The notes: a model not told the origin generated them from the sequence alone. Shown: positions 10,854 to 21,692, counted from the stretch's first letter. The stretch: DNA of 64,000 nucleotides from Choricystis sp. odSpoLacu1 (GCA_958009055.1 OY253650.1:124001-188000), one strand, 5' to 3'. Numbers and translations are program-made.

Positions 10854-13302
10854 TCACGCCACCACCTGCGCCGCCACCGCCGCCACCAGCACCACCAGGG
10901 CGGCCACAATCACGGCAGCGACCACTTGCACGCGGCCGCGCTGCTGCACAGCGGCGGCGGGAGCGGGAGCGGGCGTGACGGCCTCGGGCTGAACCTCACG
11001 CTGCACCGGCGCGGGCGACGGCGGCGGCGCCACCACTGCCACCGCCTTCTCCAGCTTGGCCGCCACCCGGGTGGGCGTGACCACCAGGGCAGCGATGGCG
11101 CCCGCGTCAGACGCGGCAGGCCGCGGCGGCGAGAGTGGGGGAGAGATCGGTGTCTCTTCCACCGCCGCCGCCACTCGCTTCTCCTTCTTCGGCGGCGGCG
11201 GCGCGCCGCGCGCGGCCGGCACGACGGCCGCCCCCGACCACGCGCCCGGGCCAGCGACGCGGGACACGCCTCTCACCCTCGCCACGTAGGCGACGCCGGG
11301 GGCGAGGCCGCCCACGGTGGCCGCGGTGGCGGGGCCTCGGTAGGCGGGCGCCCAACGAGCCTGCGAACCGCTCGCTGTACCCGCCGCCGCGATCGCCACC
11401 TGGTACTCGTCCGCCCCGCTATCCGCCCCCCACACCAACGCCACCGCGACTGGGGTGGCGGCCACGACGGCGGGGGGGGGCAGGGCGCGGGGAGGCGGGG
11501 GCGGGCGCGGCGTGACGTGGGGGGCGCTCGGAGGACCAACGCCGTGCGCGTTGGCGGCGCGCGTCCGAAACGCGTACCGCCGCCCCGGGGCCAGGCCCCG
11601 CACATCGGCGGCGGGGGCGCGGCCTTTGTACAGGGCGACAAAGGGGCGGTCGGTGGCGGTGGAGGCGTCGGAATCGTCGTCCGCCGCCGCTGCCTCCAGG
11701 ATGTGTTCTGTGAACGGCGCCCCGCCGCTGCGCAAAGGCGCCGTCCACGCCAGGCGCAGCCACCCTGGGCCGGCGTCGGTGGGGGTGGGGGGACCAGGAG
11801 GCGGGGGGGGGCCCGGCAGGGTGGCGTAGGTGCCGGTCGCGGACCAGGGTGACTCGCCGCCGGGGGTGATGCTCTGAGTGGGAGGGAAGAAGAAAAAAGG
11901 AGGGTCGACGAAACAAAAGGAGTGTCGACGAACAAAAACAAAAAAGACGTTTCAGCAGCCAGCGTGGCTGTGTTTTCTTTTCTTTTCCCTTCAGACACGC
12001 CTTTCAATCGGTCTTCATTGTTCGCGGGTGGGGAAGGGGTGGCCCCCTTTCCCTCGTGCAGCGCGGCACGGAAGCGCGGGGGTGTGTTCTCTCGCCCCCC
12101 GACGCTGCGCCTGCGAAAGCAAGCTGCTCCGGGCACATGCGGTGCGAGGCCAAGAAAACAGGACGCGCCCCTCTCTGCGCCCCTGCTTGTGCCGCGCTCC
12201 TCGGGTGCGTCGAAACAAACGACGCCGCCGCCGCTCCATTTTTTTGTGATCACCAGGGGGGGGGGCGCCCAAAAACACACACACACACACACACACACAA
12301 AACCCCCGTCCTTCCCTCCCTCTCCACACGCACCTTGACCCGCGCCGCGTACAGGCTGCCCCCCGTCAACCCGCCCACCACCGCCTCCGCGTCGGGGCCG
12401 CGGTAGGCTTCCACCCAGGTCACGGCGGTGGTGGTGGCGCCTTCGTTTTCATCTGCTGCAGCCGCCAACGCTGCCTCGGCCGCCGCCAGCGACAGCACGT
12501 ACGTCGCCCCTCCCCGCGCCGCCGCCGCCCACCTGAACCCCAGTTCATCGCTCCCCCGCGCCGCCAGGGCGGGCGGGTGGGGCGCCGCGGGGGGTGGAGG
12601 CGGGGGCGGCGGCGTGGCTAAGGTGGCCGCGACGGATGGGGCGCGCGCGGCACACGCGGGCGCCACCGTCGCCACCCGAAACGCGTACCTCGCCCCAGGG
12701 GCCAGGGCGCGCACCTGGACGTGGGTGGCGGGGCCGGCGTAGCAGGTGGACCAGGTCGAGGCGGGGTGGGTGCCAGTCGGGGAGAGCTGGGTGGTGGTTG
12801 TGAGGTCGGTCGGTCGAGGCGGGAAAAGTCGGCATTGTGTCGCTTTAAGCACGCCCCCCGCCGCGCCCGCTGCCGGCCCTCCTTTCCCCTCCCCTCCCAT
12901 CCAACTCCTCACCTGGCACACTTCCAGCACATACTGGGCGCCCTCCTGGCCGCCAGGCGTGGGCGTCGCCCCCCACACCAGGGCGACGGTCGCTTCCTCG
13001 CGGGTCGCGCTCGCCTCCACCAAGCACGGCGGCGCGGACGGCGGGTGGAGAGGGGCAAGGGGCGTCACGCCCACTTCATCCTCGTCTTCATCCAGCAGGG
13101 CGCTCCAGGAGGAGGTGGCCGCCGCGGCGGCGAGAGCGGCCACGTCGGTCGCGCTGCCGGCTGCACTGCCGTCGCTGCGCGGGGGTGGCGGGGCGCCTTC
13201 CGGAGTGGCTGGCCCTGGGATTGCACAGACAGCATCAGCGGCTTGCTTCTGGGGGGGGGAGGCGGGCGCGGGCAGCGCGGACGGGGTGGTGGCGGTAGCC
13301 AT
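10854..13302 (-). CDS. Tail-anchored fibronectin type III protein
   Basis: Exons 13302-12913, 12786-12334 and 11873-10854 join with all introns in phase 0, giving 620 aa. At least three FN3-type sandwiches can be seen from their repeated signatures: an Ala-Pro-Gly turn followed by YAFRV or YVARVRG-type strands, and values such as VALVWGA. Examples are APGARYAFRVATV, APGRRYAFRTRAANAHG and APGVAYVARVRGV. FN3 modules usually mediate protein contacts. The last 23 residues (VVAAVIVAALVVLVAAVA and a few more) form one hydrophobic helix with almost nothing after it, preceded by a Pro/Ala-rich stalk. This makes the protein a candidate tail-anchored membrane protein with the FN3 array in the cytosol. 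No signal peptide is seen. Intron 2 contains an (AC)n tract. The gene is divergent with the 209-aa orphan, with 167 bp between the starts. Confidence 0.75.
12275..12299. repeat. (AC)n microsatellite in FN3 gene intron
   Basis: About twelve AC units lie in intron 2 of the FN3 gene, near its donor; on the coding strand the tract reads (GT)n. Confidence 0.9.
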
Positions 13303-13469
13303 GGTTTTTATGTCCCGCTTCCAAATTTGTTTTGACCCACGAGAGCCCGCCGTTTTTTCTTTTGGCACAGCCGTCAAACGCGTTGTCTCTCGCTCCCGGC
13401 AGTGCTGCACGCGTGCTGCACGCCCGCACCTGTGTGCCCGTGGTGCTGTCACCACCCACCCACCCCACA

Positions 13470-14099
13470 ATGCGTGCCGCGCACCCGCCGCCGAGCTCTG
13501 CGCGCCCGCCGCCGCGGTCCGCCGCCCGCGCACCTCCTCGCCCTTGCGCCACCCCGTCCATCCCAGCCGCCACCTCTGCCTCCTCCTCCCCCGTGCCCCC
13601 ACCCCCGGGCCAGGACGAGTTTCTGGCGTCGCCTGCACTCCCCACCGCCTGGCCGACCCCCGCCTACAACCGCTACCGCCTCCCCGTCAACGTCACCCGT
13701 TCCGTGGCGGCCGCCTGGGAGCGGGACACGGGGGCCAAGGACGCGGTGGCGGAGGGAGGGGACGTGGATGCCGCGATCGCGGCGGTGGAGAGGGACGGTA
13801 TCCCGACAAAGCCGCCGCCGCCACCCCTCACACTCGCCCAGCTGCTGGCCTGGCTGCCCCAGTTCCTGCGGTTTATGGTGCTGCCGGAACAGGTGCGGTT
13901 TGCGGCGGTGGAGGTGGCGACGTGGCTGTGGGTGCCGGTGGCGGCGGCCATAAAAAAACGGTGGGTGCTGTTTGCAGCTGCTGTTGACGCGCGGACGCGT
14001 CGCGGCGACCGTGCCCCGTTGGCTGTCGCACTGGACAGGTGGCACGGCCGCATAGGCGTGGTGGCCACGGTGAGAGGGTGGGTGACGGGGAGGGCGTGA
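13470..14099 (+). CDS. Orphan protein, 209 aa, possibly organelle-targeted
   Basis: A single exon runs from the first ATG to a TGA. The first roughly 50 residues are rich in Arg, Ala, Ser and Pro without acids (MRAAHPPPSSARPPPRSAAR), like a plastid or mitochondrial transit peptide. The rest has a structured look: NRYRLPVNVTRSVAAAWERD, then a hydrophobic helical block LTLAQLLAWLPQFLRFMVLP and a second, AVEVATWLWVPVAAAIKKRW, which could be membrane-associated. I do not recognise the family. It shares a short divergent intergenic region with the FN3 gene and faces the short-chain dehydrogenase tail to tail. Confidence 0.6.
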   Translation: MRAAHPPPSSARPPPRSAARAPPRPCATPSIPAATSASSSPVPPPPGQDEFLASPALPTAWPTPAYNRYRLPVNVTRSVAAAWERDTGAKDAVAEGGDVDAAIAAVERDGIPTKPPPPPLTLAQLLAWLPQFLRFMVLPEQVRFAAVEVATWLWVPVAAAIKKRWVLFAAAVDARTRRGDRAPLAVALDRWHGRIGVVATVRGWVTGRA

Positions 14100-14162
14100 G
14101 AATTTGTTTAAAAAAATGATGTTTGGTTTTGGCTAAAACAAAGTCCTTTCTCTCTCTCCTTC

Positions 14163-15392
14163 TCACGCCAAGCACGCCGGCACCGACACCCCCGTCCACG
14201 CTGCTGCAGCCGCCGTCAGGGCGGCCGCCAGCCTGGCGTCGCGTGCCGCGCGGCTGGGGGTGACGACGCGGGAGCCTGCGGTGTGGCGCCCTGCCACGAC
14301 TGCCGCTGGCGCGGTCAACGCCCACACAACGTCGTCCACCGCCACGTCCACTGGTTTGAAGAGGACGGGGGCTGCAGCGGTCAGGGGGCGGGCCAGGATG
14401 GGGGCCAGGGGGCCCAGGAGGTCGTGGCCTGTGAGCCAGGCGCGCGCGAGCGCCGTGTCGACGAGGCCGGGGTGCACCGACACCGCGACATCCCGCCTCG
14501 CCTCGTGGGGGCACCCCCTTTCAGCCTCAAACCTCCGCTGCAAGTCAGCCGCAGCGAGGGTGCAGGCCAGCTTGGCGTCGGCGTAACCTGCAAAGCTGGG
14601 GCGGCGCGGCGCGTGGGTGAGTGCCGCCTCGCGCGTGGTGGCCGCGGCTGCCGCCTCCAGCGCGCCCCTGTCCAGCCGGCCGCCACGGTGGGTGACGGAT
14701 GACAGGAAGACTATGCGACATGAATCAGGAGAGGGTGCATGCTGTCGACCGTGCCTTTGCGCCCGCACGCCGGTCAGGAACGACGCGACAAGGGCGTGGT
14801 GCCCAGTGAAGTTTGCGGCAAACTGGCCATCGATCCCATCCTCTGTCACCTCGCTGAAGGTCGGCGCCATGACGCCAGCATTGCACACGATGGCGGTGGG
14901 GCGGCGGGGGGCGGCTGCTAGGGTGGTGCCGAGTGCTGCGGCCGATCGATTTTTGCACAGGTCAAGTGCCGCGGTCGACACGCCGCCCGGCGGCGCGCCG
15001 GTGCCCGCCCGGCGGGCGGTGGCGGCCGCGGCCACGCGTGTGGCAGCGTCCGCGGCGCGCCCGGGGTCGCGGCACGCCAGGATGACGTCGGCGCCGCGGG
15101 CAGCGACTGAGGGTGTGGGGTGGGTCGGCAAAGAGGGACCGCCGTTGTCGACACATTGGCCTCTCTCCTCTCTCCGCTCACCTTCCACCGCCAGCGCTTC
15201 TCCCAGCCCCGCGTTGCCGCCCGTGATGACGATGAGCTCTTGCTCCATGTTGAGTGCGGGCGGGGCGCGGGCCGGGGCGCCAACCGCCGCGCGGCGCGCG
15301 CCGCGCAGCGCGGTGCCCGCCACGTTTTCTGCAAACTCAAACGCGCCCACGACGTAGGGGACCGCACGGTACAAAACATCGTCAAGGAGCAT
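14163..15392 (-). CDS. Short-chain dehydrogenase/reductase
   Basis: Exons 15392-15182 and 15106-14163 give 384 aa; the 75-bp intron is open in frame but is removed by good GT/AG signals and restores the continuous Rossmann sequence. Visible SDR hallmarks are the nucleotide-binding TGGNAGLGEA, the NAG motif in IVCNAGVM, and a catalytic YADAK (Y-x3-K) preceded by FLSSVTHRGG, which supplies the active-site Ser. HPGLVDT follows, as in the WWOX/retinol-dehydrogenase/protochlorophyllide-reductase branch. The first 30 residues are mildly hydrophobic and may anchor the protein. The C-terminal extension of about 100 residues is Ala-rich. The substrate cannot be told from sequence. A C-terminal LTGH region replaces the pigment-binding signature expected of a true protochlorophyllide reductase. 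Confidence 0.85.
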   Translation of the reverse strand: MLLDDVLYRAVPYVVGAFEFAENVAGTALRGARRAAVGAPARAPPALNMEQELIVITGGNAGLGEALAVEGERREERGQCVDNGGPSLPTHPTPSVAARGADVILACRDPGRAADAATRVAAAATARRAGTGAPPGGVSTAALDLCKNRSAAALGTTLAAAPRRPTAIVCNAGVMAPTFSEVTEDGIDGQFAANFTGHHALVASFLTGVRAQRHGRQHAPSPDSCRIVFLSSVTHRGGRLDRGALEAAAAATTREAALTHAPRRPSFAGYADAKLACTLAAADLQRRFEAERGCPHEARRDVAVSVHPGLVDTALARAWLTGHDLLGPLAPILARPLTAAAPVLFKPVDVAVDDVVWALTAPAAVVAGRHTAGSRVVTPSRAARDARLAAALTAAAAAWTGVSVPACLA

Positions 15393-15488
15393 GAAAATCA
15401 GACAAAAGTAACAGCAGGAAAAGGGGACACAACAAAAAGAAGTTCAGTGTGTATGTTTTCTCTCTCTCTCTCCACGTTTAACCTCTCA

Positions 15489-16655
15489 TCACCTCTCAAT
15501 CAACGCCACCGCCTGCCCCCTCACCGTCGACAGTATCATGACGGCCCCCACAATGCGCACGCCGCGCGGCAGTAGGCCCGCCCAGAGTGCGCTGTAGCCG
15601 CCACCCTCTGCTGCAATTGCGGCTGCTGTTGACCGAGCAGTCGCATACTGTCCCTCCGGCCCGCCACACATGAACGCCTGCATGCGCGTTTTGACCGTGT
15701 CAAATGGTTGGGAAAGCACGGTGGCCAGCAGGCCGGCGGCCGCGCCGCCGGCAATGAGGGAGGTTGTCGAAGGTGGCGCCCCCGGGCCGGAGAGCGCGTC
15801 ATCCAGGCGGGTGCGGAGGAGGGGGCAGACGCCCAGGTAGCAGCCTGCGTAGAAGGATTCGCGGGCGAGGGCCATGGTCTGAGGAAGGAGGGGAGGAGAG
15901 GGTTGGTGTGTGTGTGATGCTGCCGCGCCCCCCCACCCCCCCTCACCCTCCATCCACTCACCATGCCTCTGTACAGCCCCCCCACCCCAAACCTCGCCAC
16001 CACGTCCCTCGCCTCCGCCACCAGGCCGGTGTGGTGCTGCTGCTGCCTGATCATGAGCAGCTCTGCAGGGTTGCCAACCAACGTCGATGTCGCCCCCGCG
16101 GCAGCCGCGGCAGTGAGTGTGGCCCCCGCGGCCCCGGGCGCAAAGCCGACGGCGGTCAGGGCGGCTTCGTAGGCGCGGTTGGCGCCAAACTGGATGGCGG
16201 TGATGGGGGCAAAGGAGGAGGCGTTGACCTGGGGAGAGGGTGGTGGCGTGGGGGCGCGTGGGTGACGTGAGGCACCCACAAAGCAGCGTCCCCCCCCTTC
16301 TGTTCCAACCGCACAAACCAAATCCAATCCACACACACACACACACACACACACGCACCGCGTAGCCGCGGTACAGCTCCTTGGGGACCCAGGGTATGGG
16401 GCGGCCGGCCTGTGGGTTGGTAGGGTGTGTGTGTGGTCGCGCGTCGGGTCTGTCTGTGGGGCCACAGTTCAACGTTGCCACGCATTCGCACACACACCAC
16501 CACACACACACACACACCTGCAGCGCGTTCTTCATGGCCACCGTGGGCTGCATGATGGTGACCTCGACGACGCCGGCGAGCGCACCGATGGCGGTGTGCT
16601 CCCCCGGCGTCGCGCGGCGGCGCAGGCTGGCGGGCGTCGCCGGGGCGGTGTCCAT
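15489..16655 (-). CDS. Mitochondrial carrier family (SLC25) protein
   Basis: Exons 16655-16518, 16409-16359, 16228-15962 and 15878-15489 give 281 aa, all phase 0. The three-fold carrier structure is visible. Repeat 1 has MQPTVAMKNALQ. Repeat 2 has NPAELLMIRQQQ followed by GVGGLYRGM. Repeat 3 has QPFDTVKTRMQ, with GYSALWAGLLPRGVRI after it. The second exon is only 17 codons. An upstream in-frame start at 16748 would add 31 residues, but I prefer MDTAPATPAS, because the upstream stretch lies in the short divergent region shared with acyl-CoA oxidase. The first repeat has a degenerate P-x-D/E signature (QPTVAMK). Substrate specificity is not evident. The first two introns contain long (CA)n tracts. 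Confidence 0.85.
   Translation of the reverse strand: MDTAPATPASLRRRATPGEHTAIGALAGVVEVTIMQPTVAMKNALQVCVCVWWCVCECVATLNCGPTDRPDARPHTHPTNPQAGRPIPWVPKELYRGYAVRVCVCVCVWIGFGLCGWNRRGGTLLCGCLTSPTRPHATTLSPGQRLLLCPHHRHPVWRQPRLRSRPDRRRLCARGRGGHTHCRGCRGGDIDVGWQPCRAAHDQAAAAPHRPGGGGEGRGGEVWGGGAVQRHGEWMEGEGGWGGAAASHTHQPSPPLLPQTMALARESFYAGCYLGVCPLLRTRLDDALSGPGAPPSTTSLIAGGAAAGLLATVLSQPFDTVKTRMQAFMCGGPEGQYATARSTAAAIAAEGGGYSALWAGLLPRGVRIVGAVMILSTVRGQAVALIER
16331..16354. repeat. (AC)n microsatellite in carrier intron 2
   Basis: Twelve AC units lie directly at the donor side of carrier intron 2, so the transcript begins this intron with a (GU)n tract. Confidence 0.9.
16491..16517. repeat. CA-rich tract at carrier intron 1 donor
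   Basis: An interrupted (CA)n tract abuts the exon 1/intron 1 junction; the donor itself reads as part of a GTGTGT run, so the exact splice position could slip. Confidence 0.85.
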
Positions 16656-16850
16656 GTCTTGGGGCGTGTGTGTCGGCGTGTGTTGGGCGCGGCCGACGCT
16701 TCGTGTATCGCGGGCGCGCGCGCGGGCGCGGCCACCACCAAAAAACACAAATCGCGTTCAGAGAGTGCGACGCGACGACTCTCGACACAACGAAGAGACT
16801 CGCGCGTGGCGAGTTGGCCGCCCTCCTCTCCACACATCACACACGCCACA

Positions 16851-19204
16851 ATGGACAACGCCCCTCAGACCACCGCGGCCTCCGACTCGCGCGTCCGCTC
16901 CCTCGTGGCCGCCACGTCGGCCACCGTGCTCGCGACACACGTCGACCCGCGCGACGACATGCGGGCGGAGCGCGGCCGCGCCTCGTTCGCCCCCGCTCCC
17001 GTCTCCCTGCTGCTGCACGGTGGGGATGAGGACAAGCTGAAGCGGACGTGAGTGTGGCAGGGACGGGGGGCGAGGGGCAAGGAGGAGCGGAGTCTTTTTG
17101 AGTGTGTCTCGACCGATGCAACGCGTGTCTCTCCTCCTCACCTCCCCCCTCAACCGACAGCGCTGAGCTCGCCGACTGGCTCGCCGCCCAACCCTGGGCC
17201 GACAAGTCGCGCCGCCCCTTCCTGTCCCGCACCGACGACTACACGTCCGCCCTGGCGTCCGCGCTGGCGTTGTGGCGGGCAGCGCGCGATGGGACACTCT
17301 CGACCGACGACGCGCTGGCGGCACGCAAGCTGCTCGCCCACCCGTCTGGGTTTGAGCTCCACATCGGCATGTTCATTCCCACCCTGCTGTCCCAGGGTGA
17401 CGCCGAACAGCAGGCGGAGTGGGTGCCGCCGTCGCTGGGGTTGAGGATTGTGGGGACGTACGCGCAGACAGAGCTCGGCCACGGCACGTACGTGCGCGGC
17501 CTGGAAACGACGGCGACGTTTGACGCACGCACCGACTCCTTCATCCTGCACACCCCCACTCTCTCCGCCACCAAGTGGTGGCCGGGGGGGCTGGGCGTGA
17601 CGGCCACCCACGCGGTCGTCATGGCGAGGCTGTTTGATGGGGGTGGGGTGGATCGCGGCCCTCACGCGTTTGTTGTGCAGCTGCGCGACGCCGAAACCCA
17701 CGTCCCGCTCCCCGGCGTGCGCGTCGGCGACATCGGGCCCAAGCTGGGGTTTGGGTCGGTGGACAACGGCTGGCTGGAGCTGGACCATGTGGTCATTCGT
17801 GAGTTGGTGGGAGGGGGGATGGGTTGGAGGAGAGAGAGAGTCGCACAGCAAAAAAAAAAGGGGGCACGATGTTTCCAACCTTGCCTCCTCCCCCACACAG
17901 CCCGCCGCCACATGCTCATGAAGTACGCCTCCATCACCCCCGAAGGCGCCTACACGCCCCCCCCCCCCTCCAACGCCAAAGCGTCGTACGCGACCATGGT
18001 GCTTGTGCGGGCCACGATCGTGGAGGAAGCGGGGTGGGTGTTGGCGCGCGCCGCGACCATCGCGACGCGCTACGCGGCCGTCCGCCGCCAGACCGCGCCC
18101 GCCCCCGGCCTGCCCGAGTGCCAAGTGCTTGACTACCAGAACACGGCGTTCGATCTGTTGCCGTTGGTGGCGACGTCCTACGCCCTGATTTTTCAGGGTG
18201 CGGCCGCGATGGCGGCCTACACCGCGTTCGACGCGGCCCGCGCCGAGGGCGACTTCTCCGCCCTGCCCGAGCTGCACGGCCTGCTGGCCGGCATGAAGGC
18301 GGTGTCCACGTGGGCCGCGTCGGACGGCATCGAGGCCGCGAGGCGGTGTTGCGGGGGGCACGGGTACAGCGCGCTGTCCGGCCTGCCCCAACTGTTTGCG
18401 TCCTACGTTCAGAATGTCACGTGGGAGGGCGACAACAACGTCATGTGCCTGCAGACGGCCCGGTTCCTCGTCAAAGGCGTGCTGGCGGGCCGGACGGGGG
18501 GGAAGCCTCCCGCGAGTGCGGCCTATGTGTGCGAGTGGGAGCACGCAAACGCGGGTGGGCGCGGAGCGCCGCCAGCGGCCACCCCCGGCCCCGACGCCGC
18601 GTCCGCCGTCACCCTGCTGCGGGCCCGGGCGGCCGCCCTCACCGTGGCCGCCACGGACGCGCTCATCGCGGCCTCTGGCGGCGGCGCGCCCGCGTTTGAG
18701 GGGGGGCCCTGGAACGGGGCGACCGTCGACCTCATCCGCGCCGCGCGCGCGCACTGCGCGGCCGTGCTTGCCGCCACCCTTGCCGACACAGTCGCCGCCG
18801 CCTCCTCCGACGGGCGCCTGCCCCCCCCCGCCGCCCGCGTGCTGGCCACCCTGGCCCGCCTGCACGCGCTGGGCGGGCTGGTGGACGGCGCTGCTGACTG
18901 CGTCGACGCTGGAGTCGCGGCCCCCGGGTTTGGCCGTGCCGCGCGGTCCGCCCTCTACGCCTGCCTCTCCGCCCTGCGCCCTGACGCGGTCGCCCTGGTG
19001 GACGCGTTCGCCATCCCGGACTACCTGCTGGACTCGGCGCTGGGGGCGGCGGATGGGGATGCGTACCGGCGGTTGAAGGCCGCGGCCGCGCTGTCACCAC
19101 TGAGCGCCGCGCCGGAAGGCGCAGGCTGGGCGCCCGTGTTGAGGGACCTGCTGGCGCCCAGCGTGCGCAACGCCAAGAAGGGGGCGCCCAGGGCGAGGCT
19201 GTGA
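16851..19204 (+). CDS. ACX: Acyl-CoA oxidase, peroxisomal
   Basis: Exons 16851-17047, 17161-17798 and 17901-19204 give 712 aa, the usual acyl-CoA oxidase length. The enzyme performs the first step of peroxisomal beta-oxidation, oxidising acyl-CoA to trans-2-enoyl-CoA and passing electrons to oxygen to form H2O2. Family motifs include TYAQTELGHGTYVRGLETTA (FAD/acyl-CoA site), KWWPGGLG, SYATMVLVRATIV, and RRCCGGHGYSALSGL with VTWEGDNNVM near the active site. Splice junctions recreate conserved sequence (VVIPRRHMLMKYA across intron 2). The protein ends ...APRARL. Ala-Arg-Leu is a known plant-type variant of the C-terminal peroxisomal targeting signal 1. The gene is divergent with the mitochondrial carrier, with 195 bp between starts. 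Confidence 0.93.
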
Positions 19205-19367
19205 TTGTGTGTTGTGTGTGAATGAGAAAAAACGGAGAAAAAGAAAAAAGAAAGGGAAGGTACAATGAAAACAAATCACGCGTCAAAAAGAAGGAACAAA
19301 CAAATCAAGTTTTACGATGAATTTATACAGAAGGAAACCGCTGCAAGAACACACGCGTTGTTTTCCT

Positions 19368-20882
19368 CTAGCCTCCCCCCCCAAACCACGACCGCAACGG
19401 TTCGGCGCACGCGGAGAGGCCGGCCATTAAGCCTGCAAGTGCGTCGCCGCCGCCGCCGCCACTACCATCCGCGGCGTCCGCGTCGGCCAGCGAGTCCGCG
19501 ACATCCACCGCTGCATCCGCGGCAGCCGGGTCGGACGTGTACGCGGCGGCCGCCACCAGGTCGAGCAGGGCGCGGCGCGCGGGGCCGGCGTCCACTGCAG
19601 CGCGCGCGGCGGCCGCCGCGGCGGGCGGCCCCTTGACCAGCAACGCCAGCAGCACGTCGCACGCGGCGTGGGCGCCGGGTGGGGGCAGGGAGGCCGGCCC
19701 ACCATCGGCAAAGGAGGTGAGCGCGGCCACCGCGCCGCGCGCGAGCGGGGCCGCGCCGCCGGGCGGCCAGCACGCGTCGTCGCCGTCGGTCAATGTGTCT
19801 TCCTCGGCTTCTCCTGTGGCCGACGCTCGGGGCAACGCTTCCAGGACGGCGGCCGCGGCTGCGGCTGCGGCGGAGCGCGCGGCGGCCGCACGCCCACCGC
19901 CGCCGCGCGCCGACAGCACAACCGCCAACGGCGGCAGCCCCCCATGCGACGCCAGCACGCGCCCTGCGGCGGGGTCGCGGCCCGTCAGAAAGGAGAGGCA
20001 GTCCAGCAGCTCCAGGACGGCGGGGCCGGTGGGGTCCTGTGGGAAAAGGGAGAGAGAGTTGAGGGTCGGTGTCGGCGACGTGGCGTTGAGAAAAAGGGAG
20101 CAATTGAAAAAGGCGTGGCAGCTTCCCAAGGCCCTCCTATCTCACCTGAGCCACAGCCGCCACCAGCAGCTCGGTCGGCACGCACACCGCGTCCACGCGC
20201 GCCTCCATGGAGGCTGCTTTCCACGTTCCCGGCGCCGACGCGGCGGCGTGCAGCAACCGCGCGCCGCGCGCGACGCCCACGCTCCAGCCGGGGCTGTGGG
20301 CTCCTGCCTCTGCGCACGAGCGCAGGGCAGTCAGCACAACCGGTAGGCCGCCTGCGCGAGCAAAACGGGCGGCGCGGGGGGAGGGAGGGTCGGCCGGGGG
20401 CGGCAGGGAGGGGGGGCCAGCGTCGGGGGGGAGGGGGGGGGGCGCCCTCGGGGGCCAGGACTTTGGAGTACATGATGGCGACCTGTTGGTTGTTGCGTGT
20501 GCAGGGAGGCGTGTGAGAGAGGGACGGCGCGCTGCGGCGGGCGCGACCACGAAAACCGACGCATGCACACCTCCGACGGCCGGGAGGGCGAAAGGTGTCC
20601 CCGCGCCCAGCCTGCCGGCTTCCTCCCTCGCCCTCCCCACGGTCACGCACACACACACCAACACAATCTCACCTTTTTCAGGACGAGCGCCAGGGGCGCC
20701 CCCGCGGGCGCGCCGTCGGCAGCGGCGCCGCCCGCGGCGGCGAGGGCGGCGAGGTCTTCCGCGAGGGCCGCCGTCTGGGGCGTCAGGTGGCGCACCAAGT
20801 CGGTGGAGCCGGTGGTGGAGGCCAGCAGCCCGCCGGGCGGGGCGGTGGCCCACAGGGGCGGGCCTGGCGGCGGCCCGTCCAT
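19368..20882 (-). CDS. Armadillo-like helical-repeat protein (possibly PSMD5-like)
   Basis: Exons 20882-20673, 20482-20446, 20351-20146 and 20036-19368 give about 373 aa. The repeats read like armadillo/HEAT helices: VAIMYSKVLAPEGGLPVVL, DPTGPAVLELLDCLSFLTGR, then VLASHGGLPPLAVVL. The pattern of a DP-start helix followed by LELLDxL resembles PSMD5/Hsm3, the proteasome base-assembly chaperone, but this is a weak, by-eye resemblance. Joining exon 2 to exon 3 needs a GC-AG intron (donor at 20445-20444, acceptor before 20351); this gives the natural reading EGGLPVVL. Without it, the frame shifts across a C-rich run and gives a proline-rich composition. An indel in that run is the alternative. The last third is Ala-rich and ends in TAG. 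Confidence 0.6.
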
Positions 20883-21081
20883 GATGTTTTGTTTTTGTGG
20901 AGAAACGGCGGCGAAATGTGGTGTTGTACGTAGGCGAGAGAGTTGGTTCCCCACCCAAAAAAACATCACCCGCGCCCTGTGCTGTCCCCGAAACAAACAA
21001 TTCACGCGTTGCGTGTTTGTCTTAGTTCATCTGATCGCTCTTACAAAAGCAACGGAAATAAAACGCGCTCCTTCTTCCCAA

Positions 21082-21692
21082 TCACGACGTCGAAAACTCG
21101 CCCGCGTCTGCCCCTTTCCCGCGCGTCGTGGCCCACAGCGTGATGCCCGCCAGGGCGGCCGCCCCGACAGCAGCACCCGCGATGATGCCCCCGATGGCGG
21201 CGTTGGACAGCTTTTTGCCGGTTTGAGGGTGGACAGGGTCGGCGGCAGCCGCGTCGGCGGGGGCGTCGCCATACAGAGCTGATTTCGGTTCCTTGACTTT
21301 GGGCTTGTCGGCGGCGGGTTCAGTTGCGGACACGACAGGCTCGGGCGCGTCCACGGGGACGGGCGGCGCGATGAGGGGGGCGGCGGTGGGCGCAGGGGCG
21401 GCAGCGGCGTCAGCTGGAGAGAGAGAGTGGGTATAGAAGAGCGAGTGAGCGGTGGTTGCTGCGTTGCGGCGCGTGTCCTCGGCTTGGCTTGACGCCGACA
21501 CACGCTCCGAGACTGGTGGGCGCAGGATTGGGGGGGGAGGAAGCTGGCGCGCACACGCGGGCCATGGCGCCAAATTGGACGCGCGCGCTCCACTCTCTCT
21601 CTCTCTCGCGCGCCACACTCACCCGGTGGCTCGTCCTGCGCGGTCACAGCAACAACAGCCAGAGCTGCCACGATGCCGAAGGCGAAACGCAT
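21082..21692 (-). CDS. Small type I membrane protein, 133 aa
   Basis: Exons 21692-21623 and 21413-21082. Exon 1 encodes a clear signal peptide (MRFAFGIVAALAVVAVTAQ, likely cleaved around the TAQ/DE junction). The mature part is a Pro/Ala-rich lumenal or extracellular segment, then a linker KPKVKEPKSALYGD. A single membrane span follows (about AAIGGIIAGAAVGAAALAGI), with a short tail TTRGKGADAGEFSTS. Glycine-rich spacing in the span (GxxxG-like) would favour helix packing. No family is recognised. The intron of 209 bp is long relative to the coding sequence. Confidence 0.7.

Noticed and set aside
17150..18865. A 571-codon frame antisense to acyl-CoA oxidase
   Set aside because: It lies entirely opposite conserved oxidase exons and is Gly/Arg/His-rich without motifs.
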